This document shows, in pieces, positions 7,973-15,806 of a stretch of 64,000 nucleotides of DNA. The notes beneath the pieces were generated by a model that saw nothing but the letters and a program-made list of their open reading frames with translations, had not been told where the DNA came from and did not search any database. Every line of letters begins with the position of its first letter. The first letter of the stretch is position 1. Source of the DNA: UBA4615 sp046046245 (GTDB taxonomy: Bacteria > Pseudomonadota > Gammaproteobacteria > Burkholderiales > Burkholderiaceae_E); assembly GCA_046046245.1 (NCBI GenBank), contig JBJOKE010000003.1, positions 248,001-312,000 of the forward strand. The letters run 5' to 3'. The translations under genes and the position numbers were made by a program.

Positions 7973-9139
7973 TCAGCCCCGGCGCAGCGGCCGGAAGAAC
8001 TCGACGATCTCGTGCGCCAGGGCGTCGGGCTGCTCCATCGCGGCGAAGTGGCCGCCCCTCGGCATCACCGTCCAGCGCCGGATGTCGGTGAACGCGCGCT
8101 CGCAGACCGAGCGCGGCGGGCGCAGGATCTCGCGCGGGAAGGCCGCGTAGCCGCAGGGCGCGGCGACGGCGCCGTCGCGGATCGGCCAGGCCGAGTGCAT
8201 CCGCGCGTAGTACGGCCAGAACGAGCTGCCGATCGCACCGGTGAACCAGTAGAGCGCGATGTCGGCGAGCATCGTGTCCAGCGACAGCGCGTCGCGCGGA
8301 TCGCCGGCGTTGTCGGTCCAGCGCTGGAACTTCTCGAGGAGCCACGCGGCGAGTCCGGCGGGCGAGTCGTTCAGCGCGGTGCCGAGCGTCTGCGGCCGGG
8401 TGCCCTGGATCCACTGGTAGCCGGTCTCCTCCTTGAGGAACAGCGCGAGCTCGGCGAGCCAGGCCTGCTCCTCGGGCGTGGGCGAGGCCGCGGTCTGCGC
8501 GTCGCGGCGCACCGGCATCATGTTCAGGTGGATGCCGACGAGCGCGTCCGGATGCTCGGCGCCGAGGATCGCGGTGACGAACGAGCCCCAGTCGCCGCCC
8601 TGCGCGCCGTAGCGCGCGTGGCCGAGCACGTCGGTCATGAGCAGGTGGAAGGTCCGCGCGATGTCCTCCACCGCGAAGCGCGGCTGGCCGGGCCGGTAGG
8701 ACAGGGTGTAGCCGGGCAGCGAGGGCGCGACGACCGTCATCGCGTCGGCCGGGTCGCCGCCGAAGCGCGCGGGGTCGGTGAGCCGCGGGATCAGGTCGAG
8801 GAACTCGAGCACCGAGCCCGGCCAGCCGTGCGACAGCAGCAGCGGCATCGGTTCGGGGCCGCCGGGCGCACGCACGCCGGGCACGTGCAGGAAGTGCAGG
8901 TCGATGCCCGAGAGCGGCACGGTGTACTGCGGGAAGGCGTTGAGCCTCGCCTCGTGGGCGCGCCAGTCGAAGCGGTCCCGCCAGTGGGCGACGGCCTCGC
9001 GCAGGAAGGCCGGGTCGGTGCCGGTGACCCAGCGCTCGCCCGGCGGCGTCTCGGGCCAGCGCGTGCGGGCGAGGCGTTCGCGCAGGTCGGCGATCGCGTC
9101 GTCGGGCACGTGCAGTCGGAACGGAACGGGGGTGGGCAT
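7973..9139 (-). CDS. Epoxide hydrolase, EHN-type alpha/beta hydrolase
   Basis: A 388-residue protein with the N-terminal EHN domain (FRLHVPDDAIADLRERLARTRWPE) followed by an alpha/beta-hydrolase core. HGWPGS supplies the oxyanion-hole HGxP motif. GGDWGSF contains the nucleophilic Asp after GG. The C-terminal PRGGHFAAMEQP holds the catalytic His. This matches the microsomal / juvenile-hormone-type epoxide hydrolases, which convert epoxides to diols. It is the first gene of the minus-strand operon and is divergent from a RidA gene across a 92-nt gap. Confidence 0.92.
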   Translation of the reverse strand: MPTPVPFRLHVPDDAIADLRERLARTRWPETPPGERWVTGTDPAFLREAVAHWRDRFDWRAHEARLNAFPQYTVPLSGIDLHFLHVPGVRAPGGPEPMPLLLSHGWPGSVLEFLDLIPRLTDPARFGGDPADAMTVVAPSLPGYTLSYRPGQPRFAVEDIARTFHLLMTDVLGHARYGAQGGDWGSFVTAILGAEHPDALVGIHLNMMPVRRDAQTAASPTPEEQAWLAELALFLKEETGYQWIQGTRPQTLGTALNDSPAGLAAWLLEKFQRWTDNAGDPRDALSLDTMLADIALYWFTGAIGSSFWPYYARMHSAWPIRDGAVAAPCGYAAFPREILRPPRSVCERAFTDIRRWTVMPRGGHFAAMEQPDALAHEIVEFFRPLRRG

Positions 9140-9231
9140 CGGGTCTCCTGGAGGGCGGGCCGCGCCGGTCGCGCGGTCCCGGCGATCGGGTATCGTCGGG
9201 CGGATCCCCGATTCTCGACGAGGTCCCGCCG

Positions 9232-9633
9232 ATGTCCGCTCTCGCGTTCCACATGATCGGCGGCGCGCCCGATCCGGTCGCGCCGTTCAGCCATGCCGTC
9301 GAGGCCGACGGCTGGGTCATGCTCACCGGGCAGATGCCCTTCACCGGCACCTCGAACACCTCGGCCTATCCCGAGTCGATCGAGGACCAGACGCACCAGG
9401 TGATCCGCAATCTGAAGACGGTGCTGGAGGGCGTGGGCCTCGGGCTCGAGCACGTGGCGAGCGTGCGCGTCTACCTGCTGCACTTCGACGAGGACTACGC
9501 GCGGATGAACGCGGTCTACGCGAGCTACTGGCCGGACGGGCGGCGGCCGGCGCGGACCTGCATCGGCGTGAGCGGCCTCGCGCGCGGCGCGCGGATCGAG
9601 ATCGACATGCTGGCGCGACGGCCGTCGGCATAG
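9232..9633 (+). CDS. RidA/YjgF-family protein
   Basis: The 133-residue product has the RidA fold signature: GWVMLTGQMPF near the N-terminus, QTHQVIRNLKTVLEGVGLGLEHV in the middle, and RPARTCIGVSGLARGARIEIDM at the C-terminus, with the conserved Arg and Gly of the interface pocket. RidA proteins deaminate reactive enamine/imine intermediates or have related roles in degradation pathways. It stands alone, divergent from the epoxide hydrolase operon and convergent with the hydratase operon. Confidence 0.9.
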   Translation: MSALAFHMIGGAPDPVAPFSHAVEADGWVMLTGQMPFTGTSNTSAYPESIEDQTHQVIRNLKTVLEGVGLGLEHVASVRVYLLHFDEDYARMNAVYASYWPDGRRPARTCIGVSGLARGARIEIDMLARRPSA

Positions 9634-9680
9634 GGCCGGGGCGTCGCCGGGCGGCACGCGCCGGCGGGCGACGCGCGCGG

Positions 9681-9697
9681 CGGGGGCGCCGCCCCCG
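9681..9697. terminator. GC hairpin between the convergent RidA and hydratase genes
   Basis: CGGGGGC, 3-nt loop GCC, GCCCCCG: a perfect 7-bp stem in the convergent gap between 9633 and 9713. It has no T-run on either strand, so termination is inferred from position. Confidence 0.4.
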
Positions 9698-9712
9698 GTC
9701 CGATCGTGGGGC

Positions 9713-10402
9713 TCAGCCGCGCGGCGCGCCCGGCAGCCCGGTGCCGATCATCGCGTCCCGGCCGACCCAGGCGGCGAGCGCCTGCTCGTCGAGCCCGGCG
9801 GTCTCGGGCGGACGGTTCGGGATCACGAGGAACCGCAGATCGGCCGTGCTGTCGGAGACGCGCACCTCGACGTCGTCGGGCAGCCGCACGCCGAACTCCT
9901 CGAGCACCGCACGCGGCTCGCGGACCACCCGCGCGCGGTACTCGCGGCTCTTGTACCAGGCGGGCGGCACGCCCAGCAGCATCCGCGGATAGCACGAGCA
10001 CAGCGTGCAGACGACGACGTTGTGCACCTGCTCGGTGTTCTCGAGCACGCGCAGCTCGGGCGCCGGCCCGATCTCCACGCCCATCGACTTCGCCAGCGCG
10101 GCGCGCGGGTCCTCGAGCAGCGCGGCCCGGAACGCGGGGTCGGTCCACGCCTTCGCGACGATCGCGCTGCCCATGGCGGGGCTGCGCGACTCCTGCCATT
10201 CGATCTGGCGCTGGATCTCGGCGGCCGACAGCACGCCTTCCTCGATCAGCAGCTCGCGGATCGCGCGCTCCAGCAGCTGGAATTCGCCGATCGCGTCGTG
10301 GTCCTCGATCGGGGCGTGCGCGTCGGCGTGATCGTGATCGTGATCGTGATCGTGGTCGTGATCGTGGTCGTGGTCGTGGTCGTGATGGTGGGTGCCGCTC
10401 AT
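9713..10402 (-). CDS. Cobalt-type nitrile hydratase alpha / thiocyanate hydrolase gamma-like subunit, His-Asp-rich N-terminus
   Basis: The 229-residue catalytic subunit contains VVVCTLCSCYPRMLLG. The claw motif C-T-L-C-S-C, with Thr rather than Ser at the second position, marks the cobalt type. It also has MGSAIVAKAWTDPAFRAALL and LGVPPAWYKSREYRARVV, typical of the family. The N-terminus is unusual: after MSGTHHH come about ten His-Asp pairs, a probable metal-binding tail, before the normal domain starts near residue 35. The gene overlaps the preceding small subunit gene (ATGA). The order N-half beta, C-half beta, alpha-like is that of thiocyanate hydrolase scnB-scnA-scnC and of three-subunit nitrile hydratases. 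Whether nitrile, thiocyanate or another C-N substrate is used cannot be decided here. Confidence 0.88.
   Translation of the reverse strand: MSGTHHHDHDHDHDHDHDHDHDHDHADAHAPIEDHDAIGEFQLLERAIRELLIEEGVLSAAEIQRQIEWQESRSPAMGSAIVAKAWTDPAFRAALLEDPRAALAKSMGVEIGPAPELRVLENTEQVHNVVVCTLCSCYPRMLLGVPPAWYKSREYRARVVREPRAVLEEFGVRLPDDVEVRVSDSTADLRFLVIPNRPPETAGLDEQALAAWVGRDAMIGTGLPGAPRG
10328..10390 (-). repeat. Imperfect hexanucleotide repeat encoding (His-Asp)n
   Basis: Ten or so tandem copies of GTGATC/GTGGTC (plus-strand reading) lie inside the 5' end of the alpha-like subunit gene and encode the alternating His-Asp stretch. Such a microsatellite can change copy number in frame, so the tail length may vary between strains. 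Confidence 0.85.
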
Positions 10403-10701
10403 CGTCCGGTCTCCGTCGAGCCCGGCGCGGCCGGCTCGAGCCAGTGTTCGTACAGGTCCGCGTCGAGGGTGTCGAGCGGGGATCCCGCGTAGTCCGGCCA
10501 CAGGTCGCGCTGCCTGAACCGGATGCGATAGAGCCGCCGCGGCGGCAGCCCGGGGCGGTGATAGGACAGCTGCTCCGGATCGCGGTAGGTGCCGGCGAGC
10601 GACAGCACCTCGCCCACGTGACCCTTCAGGTAGGCGGGCGTCCGGCAGTGACCCGGGATGCGATGGGCGAGCACCCGCACGCGCGAGCCCGGCGCGATCA
10701 C
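10399..10701 (-). CDS. Nitrile hydratase beta C-terminal half / thiocyanate hydrolase alpha-like subunit
   Basis: A 100-residue SH3-like barrel protein matching the C-terminal half of nitrile hydratase beta: VIAPGSRVRVLAHRIPGHCRTPAYLKGH, then LPPRRLYRIRFRQRDLWPDY. In classical enzymes this is fused to the helical N-terminal half; here it is a separate gene in a different frame. The start is GTG at 10701 in a GTGA overlap with the upstream half-gene, and the stop overlaps the alpha-like ATG. The tight coupling suggests a designed three-subunit enzyme rather than a frameshift. HCRTPAYLKG holds the Arg expected to contact the oxidised cysteines. Confidence 0.83.
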   Translation of the reverse strand: MIAPGSRVRVLAHRIPGHCRTPAYLKGHVGEVLSLAGTYRDPEQLSYHRPGLPPRRLYRIRFRQRDLWPDYAGSPLDTLDADLYEHWLEPAAPGSTETGR

Positions 10702-11054
10702 GATCCGGCCTCCGGCGCGGCGAGCGTCGCGCGCAGCCGCTCGACGCGCGCGTCGATCTGCGCGTCGGTCAGCACGCCCTGCTCGACCAGCAGCTGGCGG
10801 ATCGCCTTCATCCAGCGGTCGTAGTAGGACAGCGTCTCGTACTCGGTCGCGGTGTAGTTCTCGATCGCGCGCCGGAGCGCATCGACCTTGAAGGCGCCGC
10901 ACGCGGGGTTCGTCAGCAGCATCAGCATCGCGTCGACGCGCATCTCGTGGAGCGTGCGCGGATGCTCGTGCCGGTCGATCGGCCCGAGCCTCAGGCCGCC
11001 GAGATCGTGGTGTCCGGGCGTGCCGGCGGGCGCCCCGGGTTCGGATGCGGTCAT
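10698..11054 (-). CDS. Nitrile hydratase beta N-terminal half / thiocyanate hydrolase beta-like subunit
   Basis: A 118-residue helical protein. HHDLGGLRLGPI resembles the HD-GG start of nitrile hydratase beta, and YYDRWMKAIRQLLVEQGVLT matches its helical core. It stops just before the SH3-like half, which is a separate downstream gene. ATG at 11054 overlaps the stop of the ABC ATPase gene (ATGA), and its TGA overlaps the next GTG. Transporter and enzyme genes therefore form one coupled operon, suggesting that the imported solute is the substrate or its precursor. Confidence 0.83.
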   Translation of the reverse strand: MTASEPGAPAGTPGHHDLGGLRLGPIDRHEHPRTLHEMRVDAMLMLLTNPACGAFKVDALRRAIENYTATEYETLSYYDRWMKAIRQLLVEQGVLTDAQIDARVERLRATLAAPEAGS

Positions 11055-12118
11055 GTCGTGCTCCTCGAGTCGAAGGTCACCAGGTGTCGTGCCGGCAGCC
11101 CCACGGCGACGCGGTCGCCGCGGGCGAGCCCGAGGCCGGCGCTGGGGCGGTCGGCCAGCAGGCTCGAGCCGTCGCCCGCCTGCAGGACGATCTCGGCGGT
11201 GCTGCCGCGGTAGATGATGTCGGAAACGGTGGCCGCGCACTCGCCCCGGTCGGCGTCCGGGTCGCCGGGCCGCAGGTCGACGTGCTCGGGCCGGATGCCC
11301 ACGCGCACGGTCTCGGGCAGGCCCGCGCCGTCGAGCCGGAAGCCGGCGCCGGGCGCGACGCGGTACCAGCCGCCGCCCGCCGGATCGCGGCGCGCATCGA
11401 AGAAGTTCGCCCGCCCGAGGAAGGCCATCACGTCGGCGCGCGCCGGTCGCTGGTAGAGCTCGGTCGGCGCGGCGATCGCGGCGATCCGCCCCGAGAACAT
11501 CACCGCGACGCGCGTCGACAGCGACAGCGCCTCCTCCTGGTCGTGGGTGACGATGATCGTGGTGATGCCGAGCTCGCGCTGCAGCCGCTTCAGCTCGATC
11601 TGCATGTCGTCGCGCAGCTTGCGGTCGAGCGCGCCGAGCGGCTCGTCGAGCAGCAGCACGTCGGGCCGGATCACGATCGCGCGGGCGAGCGCGACGCGCT
11701 GGCGCTGGCCGCCCGACATCTCGGCCGGATAGCGGCCGGCGAGCGCGCCGAGCTGCACCCGGTCGAGCGCCGCCCCCACCTCCGCGTCGATCTCGGCGCG
11801 CGGGCGCCCTCGCATCCGCAGGCCGTAGCCCACGTTCTCGCGCACCGTCATGTGCGGGAACAGCGCGTAGTCCTGGAACACGAGCCCCACGTTGCGCCGG
11901 TGCGGCGGGCGGTCGTCGACGCGCTCGCCGTCGAAGCGCACGGCCCCGGCATCGGGCCGCACGAAGCCGGCGATCGCGCGCAGCGTCGTCGTCTTGCCGC
12001 AGCCCGAGGGCCCGAGCAGCGCCACGCACTCGCCGTCGGCGACGTCGAGCGACACGCCGTCGAGGATGCGGTTGCCGCCGAGGCTCAGCGCGAGGCCGTC
12101 AAGCTCGACTCGGGCCAT
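11051..12118 (-). CDS. ABC transporter ATP-binding protein, spermidine/putrescine/Fe(III) (PotA/FbpC) type
   Basis: The 355-residue ATPase has Walker A GPSGCGKTT, Q-loop VFQDYALFPHMTV, signature MSGGQRQRVALARA, Walker B VLLLDEPLGALD, H-loop VTHDQEEA, and a C-terminal TOBE domain (VGIRPEHVDL). It energises the two permeases encoded just upstream. Its 5' end overlaps the preceding permease by 20 nt and its stop overlaps the first hydratase half-gene. The MOI/PotA class imports polyamines, iron or small organic solutes. Confidence 0.93.
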   Translation of the reverse strand: MARVELDGLALSLGGNRILDGVSLDVADGECVALLGPSGCGKTTTLRAIAGFVRPDAGAVRFDGERVDDRPPHRRNVGLVFQDYALFPHMTVRENVGYGLRMRGRPRAEIDAEVGAALDRVQLGALAGRYPAEMSGGQRQRVALARAIVIRPDVLLLDEPLGALDRKLRDDMQIELKRLQRELGITTIIVTHDQEEALSLSTRVAVMFSGRIAAIAAPTELYQRPARADVMAFLGRANFFDARRDPAGGGWYRVAPGAGFRLDGAGLPETVRVGIRPEHVDLRPGDPDADRGECAATVSDIIYRGSTAEIVLQAGDGSSLLADRPSAGLGLARGDRVAVGLPARHLVTFDSRSTT

Positions 12119-12926
12119 CGTCCCCTCCTGAAGACACCGCCAGCGACACGATCCGGTAGCGGCTCTCGGCCCACAGGATCACCACGCTCAGCCCGAGCAC
12201 GTACAGCGTCGAGAACGCGGCGGGCGTGGGGTCGAGGTTCTGGCTGATGTAGTTGAACACCTCGATGGGCAGCGTGGTCAGCGCGCCGCGCACGAGGAAG
12301 ATGCTGATCGGGTAGTTGTCGAAGCTGATCAGGAACGCGAACAGGAAGCCGCTGATCAGGCCGGGCTTGAGCTGCGGCAGCGTGACGGTGAGGAACACCT
12401 TCCACGGCGGCGCGCCCAGGCTCGCGGCCGCCTCCTCGAGCGACGGATTGCCGAGCGTGAGCGACGCGACCAGCGTGCGGACCGGATACGCGATCACCAG
12501 CACCAGGTGACCGATCAGCAGGCTGTACCAGGTGAACGCGATCCCGGCCCAGATGAAGAACTGGATCAGCGCGATGCCGATCGCGACGATCGGGACCGCC
12601 ACCGGCGAGGTGATGAACGCGGTCAGCGCGGCCTTGCCGGGAATCGCGCCGCGTACCAGCACCAGCGCGATGCCGGTGGCGAGCATCGTGGCGAGCAGCG
12701 CGGCGCCGAGCGCGATGCCGAGGCTGATCGCGGTGGCCGCGCCCACGCGGTGGATCGCGCCGATGTTGGCGTACCACTCGAGCGACCACGATTTCGGCGG
12801 GAACTCGATGAACGGCGAGCCGCCGAAGCTCACCACCGCGGTCAGCAGGACCGGGAACAGCAGGAAGGCGACCGCGAGCCAGCCCGCGACCGACACGACC
12901 CCGCGCAGCGACCAGGTGCTAGACAT
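12099..12926 (-). CDS. ABC transporter permease (PotC-like)
   Basis: A 275-residue inner-membrane protein with six predicted hydrophobic helices. The EAA-type cytoplasmic loop reads LEEAAASLGAPPWKVFLTVTLPQL. It starts at an ATG overlapping the stop of the first permease gene by 8 nt. PotC-type features are the FNYISQNLDPTPAAFSTLYVLG segment and the pairing with a second permease and a PotD-like receptor. Confidence 0.92.
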   Translation of the reverse strand: MSSTWSLRGVVSVAGWLAVAFLLFPVLLTAVVSFGGSPFIEFPPKSWSLEWYANIGAIHRVGAATAISLGIALGAALLATMLATGIALVLVRGAIPGKAALTAFITSPVAVPIVAIGIALIQFFIWAGIAFTWYSLLIGHLVLVIAYPVRTLVASLTLGNPSLEEAAASLGAPPWKVFLTVTLPQLKPGLISGFLFAFLISFDNYPISIFLVRGALTTLPIEVFNYISQNLDPTPAAFSTLYVLGLSVVILWAESRYRIVSLAVSSGGDDGPSRA

Positions 12927-13839
12927 GGACGCGGAACACCTTCCGTACGACGAACGCGTACAGCGCGACGAGCGCGAAGGTCAGCGCGGTCAGCACGACG
13001 ACCAGAGCGGACCCGAGCGGGAAGTTCAGCTGGACCAGGAACTGCTCGGCGGCGACCTGCGAGACCATCGACGTCGACGGCGACCCGAGCATCAGCGGCG
13101 TGACGAACGCGCTCATCGACAGCGAGAACGTGAGCACGGTGCCGCCGAACACGCCGGGCATCGACAGCGGCCAGACGATCTGCCGCAGCACCTGCCACGG
13201 CGTCGCGCCCAGGCTCTGCGCCGACTCCTGCAGCGAGGCGGGAATGCGCAGCAGCGACGCGAAGATGGGCAGCACCATGAACGGGATCGCGTAGTGGACC
13301 AGCGCGACGATCGTCGCGCCCTCGGAGTAGACCAGCCGCACCGGCCCGTCGACGATGCCGGCCGCGCGCAGCAGCGCGTTCACCGGGCCGGCGTCGGCGA
13401 GCGTGACCAGCCAGCCGTAGTTGCGCACGATCAGGCTCGAGGCGAGCGACACGAACACGATGGTCAGCAGCGCGGTGCGGACGCGGCGGCCCACCTGCAG
13501 CAGCAGCAGCGCGAGCGGATACGACACCGCGAGCGTGAGCAGCGTGGTCGCGGCGGACATCCAGACGGTCCGCTGCAGCGCGCGGACCATGCGGCCGCTG
13601 CCGAAGACGGCCTCGTACTGGCCGATGCCGAGCGCGGACAGCGGGAGCGCGCCGGAGGCGCCGGCAGGACGCAGGCTCTCGAGGACCATCTGCGCGAACG
13701 GGACGACGTAGAACGCCAGCAGGAAGGCGAGCGCCGGCCCGATCAGGCAGACGGGCCCCAGCCACGACGGGGCGCGGCGTACCGGCGCGGACGCGCCGGT
13801 GGTCGCCGCACCGCGGTGCGCCGCGTCGATCGCCGCCAC
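12919..13839 (-). CDS. ABC transporter permease (PotB-like)
   Basis: A 306-residue permease of six or more helices, with the EAA loop LQESAQSLGATPWQVLRQIVWP and the PotB-like start LGPVCLIGPALAFLLAFYVVPF. No ATG precedes the conserved region; I chose GTG at 13839, 15 nt after the solute-binding gene's stop, with a weak purine-rich AGGCGAAG upstream. It belongs to the operon gntR - solute-binding protein - permease - permease - ATPase - hydratase subunits. Confidence 0.9.
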   Translation of the reverse strand: MAAIDAAHRGAATTGASAPVRRAPSWLGPVCLIGPALAFLLAFYVVPFAQMVLESLRPAGASGALPLSALGIGQYEAVFGSGRMVRALQRTVWMSAATTLLTLAVSYPLALLLLQVGRRVRTALLTIVFVSLASSLIVRNYGWLVTLADAGPVNALLRAAGIVDGPVRLVYSEGATIVALVHYAIPFMVLPIFASLLRIPASLQESAQSLGATPWQVLRQIVWPLSMPGVFGGTVLTFSLSMSAFVTPLMLGSPSTSMVSQVAAEQFLVQLNFPLGSALVVVLTALTFALVALYAFVVRKVFRVHV

Positions 13840-13853
13840 GGACTTCGCCTGCG

Positions 13854-14927
13854 TCAGCCGAAGACGTTGTTCCACATGTCGGTGAGCTTCGCCCGGTTCT
13901 CCGACAGGAACTTCCAGTCGGCATAGACGATGTTGTTGCCGGGCCCGAGCAGCTCGACGGTGCGCGGCGACGGCGCGACCTCGCGGTGCGCCGACGGCGA
14001 GCGCAGCACGCTGTCGACCTTCTGCTGGAACTCCTTCGACAGGCTCATGTTCACGTAGACCTCGGCCAGCTCGACGTTCTTCGCGTTGACCGGCATGTTC
14101 AGGCCCACGACCTCGCCGTGCAGGCCCTCGGCGAGCGTGGTGGCCGGCGCGATCGGCGCGCCTTTCTCGATGACCGGGTTGATGAACGCACCGTAGAACG
14201 GCACCAGCGGGGTCTGGCCCGACTGCAGCATCTGGATCGCCTGCGGCGCGCCGGTGAACGCGATCGCGCCGTTCTGCTTGAGCTTCGCGAGGTGACGGAT
14301 GCCGGCGTCGAGGTCGTACTGCGCGTCCTTGAACGGCTTGCCGGTCGCGATCTGCGCGGCGGTGGTCACCATGCGCACCCCGCTGTTCCAGACGATCGGC
14401 GGCACGGCGATCTTCCGCTCGTTCGCCTTGTCCCACATCTCGGCCCACGAGGCCGGCCGCGCCTTGATCGCGTTGGTGTTGTAGTAGAGCGTGTTGACCG
14501 CGTCGATCACGCCGGCCGACCAGTCCTCGGCAAGACGGAAGCTCGGACGGATCGTCGCGAGGTTGGCGATGTTCTTCGGGTTGTGCTGCCGCAGCAGCCC
14601 TTCCCTGGCCGCCTGGAACACGCCGGCCTCGGAGAACTGCATCAGGTCGGGCGGGTTGTCCTTCTGCGTCTTCAGCATCGCCAGCATGTTCGCGGTCACC
14701 GACTGCTGGACGTTGACCTTGGCGCCGGTGGCCTTCTCGAAGGCGGGGTGCAGCTCGTCGATCCACAGCTTCGCGAGCAGCCCCTGGTTCAGCACGACGT
14801 TGAGCTGGCCGCTCGCGAGCGCGGGCCGCGCGACCCACGGCGCGGCGAGCACCACGGAGGCCGACTTCAGGACGCCGCGCCGGCCGGGCCGGTGCGCGGA
14901 GGTGGGAAGGGTCTGGGACGCGGTCAC
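13854..14927 (-). CDS. PotD-like ABC transporter solute-binding protein
   Basis: A 357-residue periplasmic receptor (extracellular solute-binding family 1). A Tat-like N-terminus (RPGRRGVLKSASVVLAAPWV) is followed by ALASGQLNVVLNQGLLAKLW. Typical features are NTLYYNTNAIKARPASWAEM and the C-terminal hinge region. The start is GTG at 14927, overlapping the GntR stop (GTGA). The ligand is unknown; cotranscription with a cobalt hydratase hints at a nitrile, amide or other nitrogenous compound. Confidence 0.9.
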   Translation of the reverse strand: MTASQTLPTSAHRPGRRGVLKSASVVLAAPWVARPALASGQLNVVLNQGLLAKLWIDELHPAFEKATGAKVNVQQSVTANMLAMLKTQKDNPPDLMQFSEAGVFQAAREGLLRQHNPKNIANLATIRPSFRLAEDWSAGVIDAVNTLYYNTNAIKARPASWAEMWDKANERKIAVPPIVWNSGVRMVTTAAQIATGKPFKDAQYDLDAGIRHLAKLKQNGAIAFTGAPQAIQMLQSGQTPLVPFYGAFINPVIEKGAPIAPATTLAEGLHGEVVGLNMPVNAKNVELAEVYVNMSLSKEFQQKVDSVLRSPSAHREVAPSPRTVELLGPGNNIVYADWKFLSENRAKLTDMWNNVFG

Positions 14928-15673
14928 GGGGTCACTCCTGCGGTCGTGGACGGGGAAGGCGGGGCGTTGCGGACGGCGGCGCGGTCGGGGTGGCGCTCGC
15001 GCGGCCCGAGCATCCGGTCGCGCGCGACCCAGATGTGCTCGCGCATCAGCGACTGCGCGCGCAGCGGCTCGCGCGCGGCGATGGCCGAGACGATCCGCTC
15101 GTGGGCGACGTGCGACTCGATGAACTCGTCGCCGCTGAAGTTGAAGTAGTTGCGGATCACCGGCGGCAGGTCGGTGAGTCCGTCGATCAGCGCGCGCAGG
15201 TGGCCGTTCGGGCAGGCCGCGTACAGCGTCGCGTGGAACTCGTGGTTCAGCGTCAGGTACCGGGCGCGCCGTTCGGCCTCGCTCGCGCCCTCGGCGCGGA
15301 GGCAGGTCTCCATCCGTTCGAGCACCCGCTGCAGCGCCGCGAGGCTGGCGTCGTCGATGCCGCGCTCGGCGACGAGGCGGACCGCCTCGGACTCCAGGAT
15401 CGCGCGGCAGCCGTAGATCTCGCGAACGTCGTCGACGGTGTAGACCTTCATCCGATGGCCGCGGTTCGGCGAGTAGGTGACGACACCGTCGGCCACCAGC
15501 CGGGCCAGCGCGGCGCGCACCGGCGTGCGGGAGGCGCCCAGCTCCGCCGCCAGGCTCTCCTCGCCCAGACGCTCGCCCATCTCGAAGCGCCCCGACAGCA
15601 CCATGGCACGCAGCGTCGCGTAGCACCGGTCGGACTCGGCCTCGGCGGGCGGATCGGGCTGCTTTGGATACAT
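14924..15673 (-). CDS. GntR-family (FCD/FadR-type) transcriptional regulator
   Basis: The 249-residue protein has an N-terminal winged helix (LRAMVLSGRFEMGERLGEES, ELGASRTPVRAALARLVADG) and a C-terminal all-helical FCD ligand domain with LNHEFHATLYAACPN and SHVAHERIVSAI, which contain its metal-binding His residues. ATG at 15673 starts just ahead of the domain; the frame runs further upstream but through the palindrome at 15776-15789. It leads the transporter/hydratase operon and is divergent from the HupE-like gene, so it likely regulates both. Confidence 0.9.
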   Translation of the reverse strand: MYPKQPDPPAEAESDRCYATLRAMVLSGRFEMGERLGEESLAAELGASRTPVRAALARLVADGVVTYSPNRGHRMKVYTVDDVREIYGCRAILESEAVRLVAERGIDDASLAALQRVLERMETCLRAEGASEAERRARYLTLNHEFHATLYAACPNGHLRALIDGLTDLPPVIRNYFNFSGDEFIESHVAHERIVSAIAAREPLRAQSLMREHIWVARDRMLGPRERHPDRAAVRNAPPSPSTTAGVTP

Positions 15674-15775
15674 TGCGGGGAGGCCGTGTTTCCGACGGAT
15701 CGGAACGGGCGCGTATTCCGTGTTTCTGGCGGGTCTCCAGGGACGCAGTGTTGCCGATTCCGGCTGCCGCGGCAA

Positions 15776-15789
15776 GAATGTATACATTC
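15776..15789. promoter_or_regulatory. Perfect 14-bp palindrome, probable GntR operator
   Basis: GAATGTATACATTC is fully symmetric and centred in the divergent gap between gntR and the HupE-like gene. TGTATACA cores are common operators of FCD-type GntR regulators. It stands out as AT-rich in a very GC-rich background. Confidence 0.7.
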
Positions 15790-15806
15790 CAGGGAGGAGA
15801 TCCGTC

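Noticed and set aside
10399..11054. A frameshifted single nitrile hydratase beta gene
   Set aside because: The junction shows a clean GTGA stop/start overlap, and the domain boundary and gene order match known split enzymes, so a sequencing frameshift is less likely.
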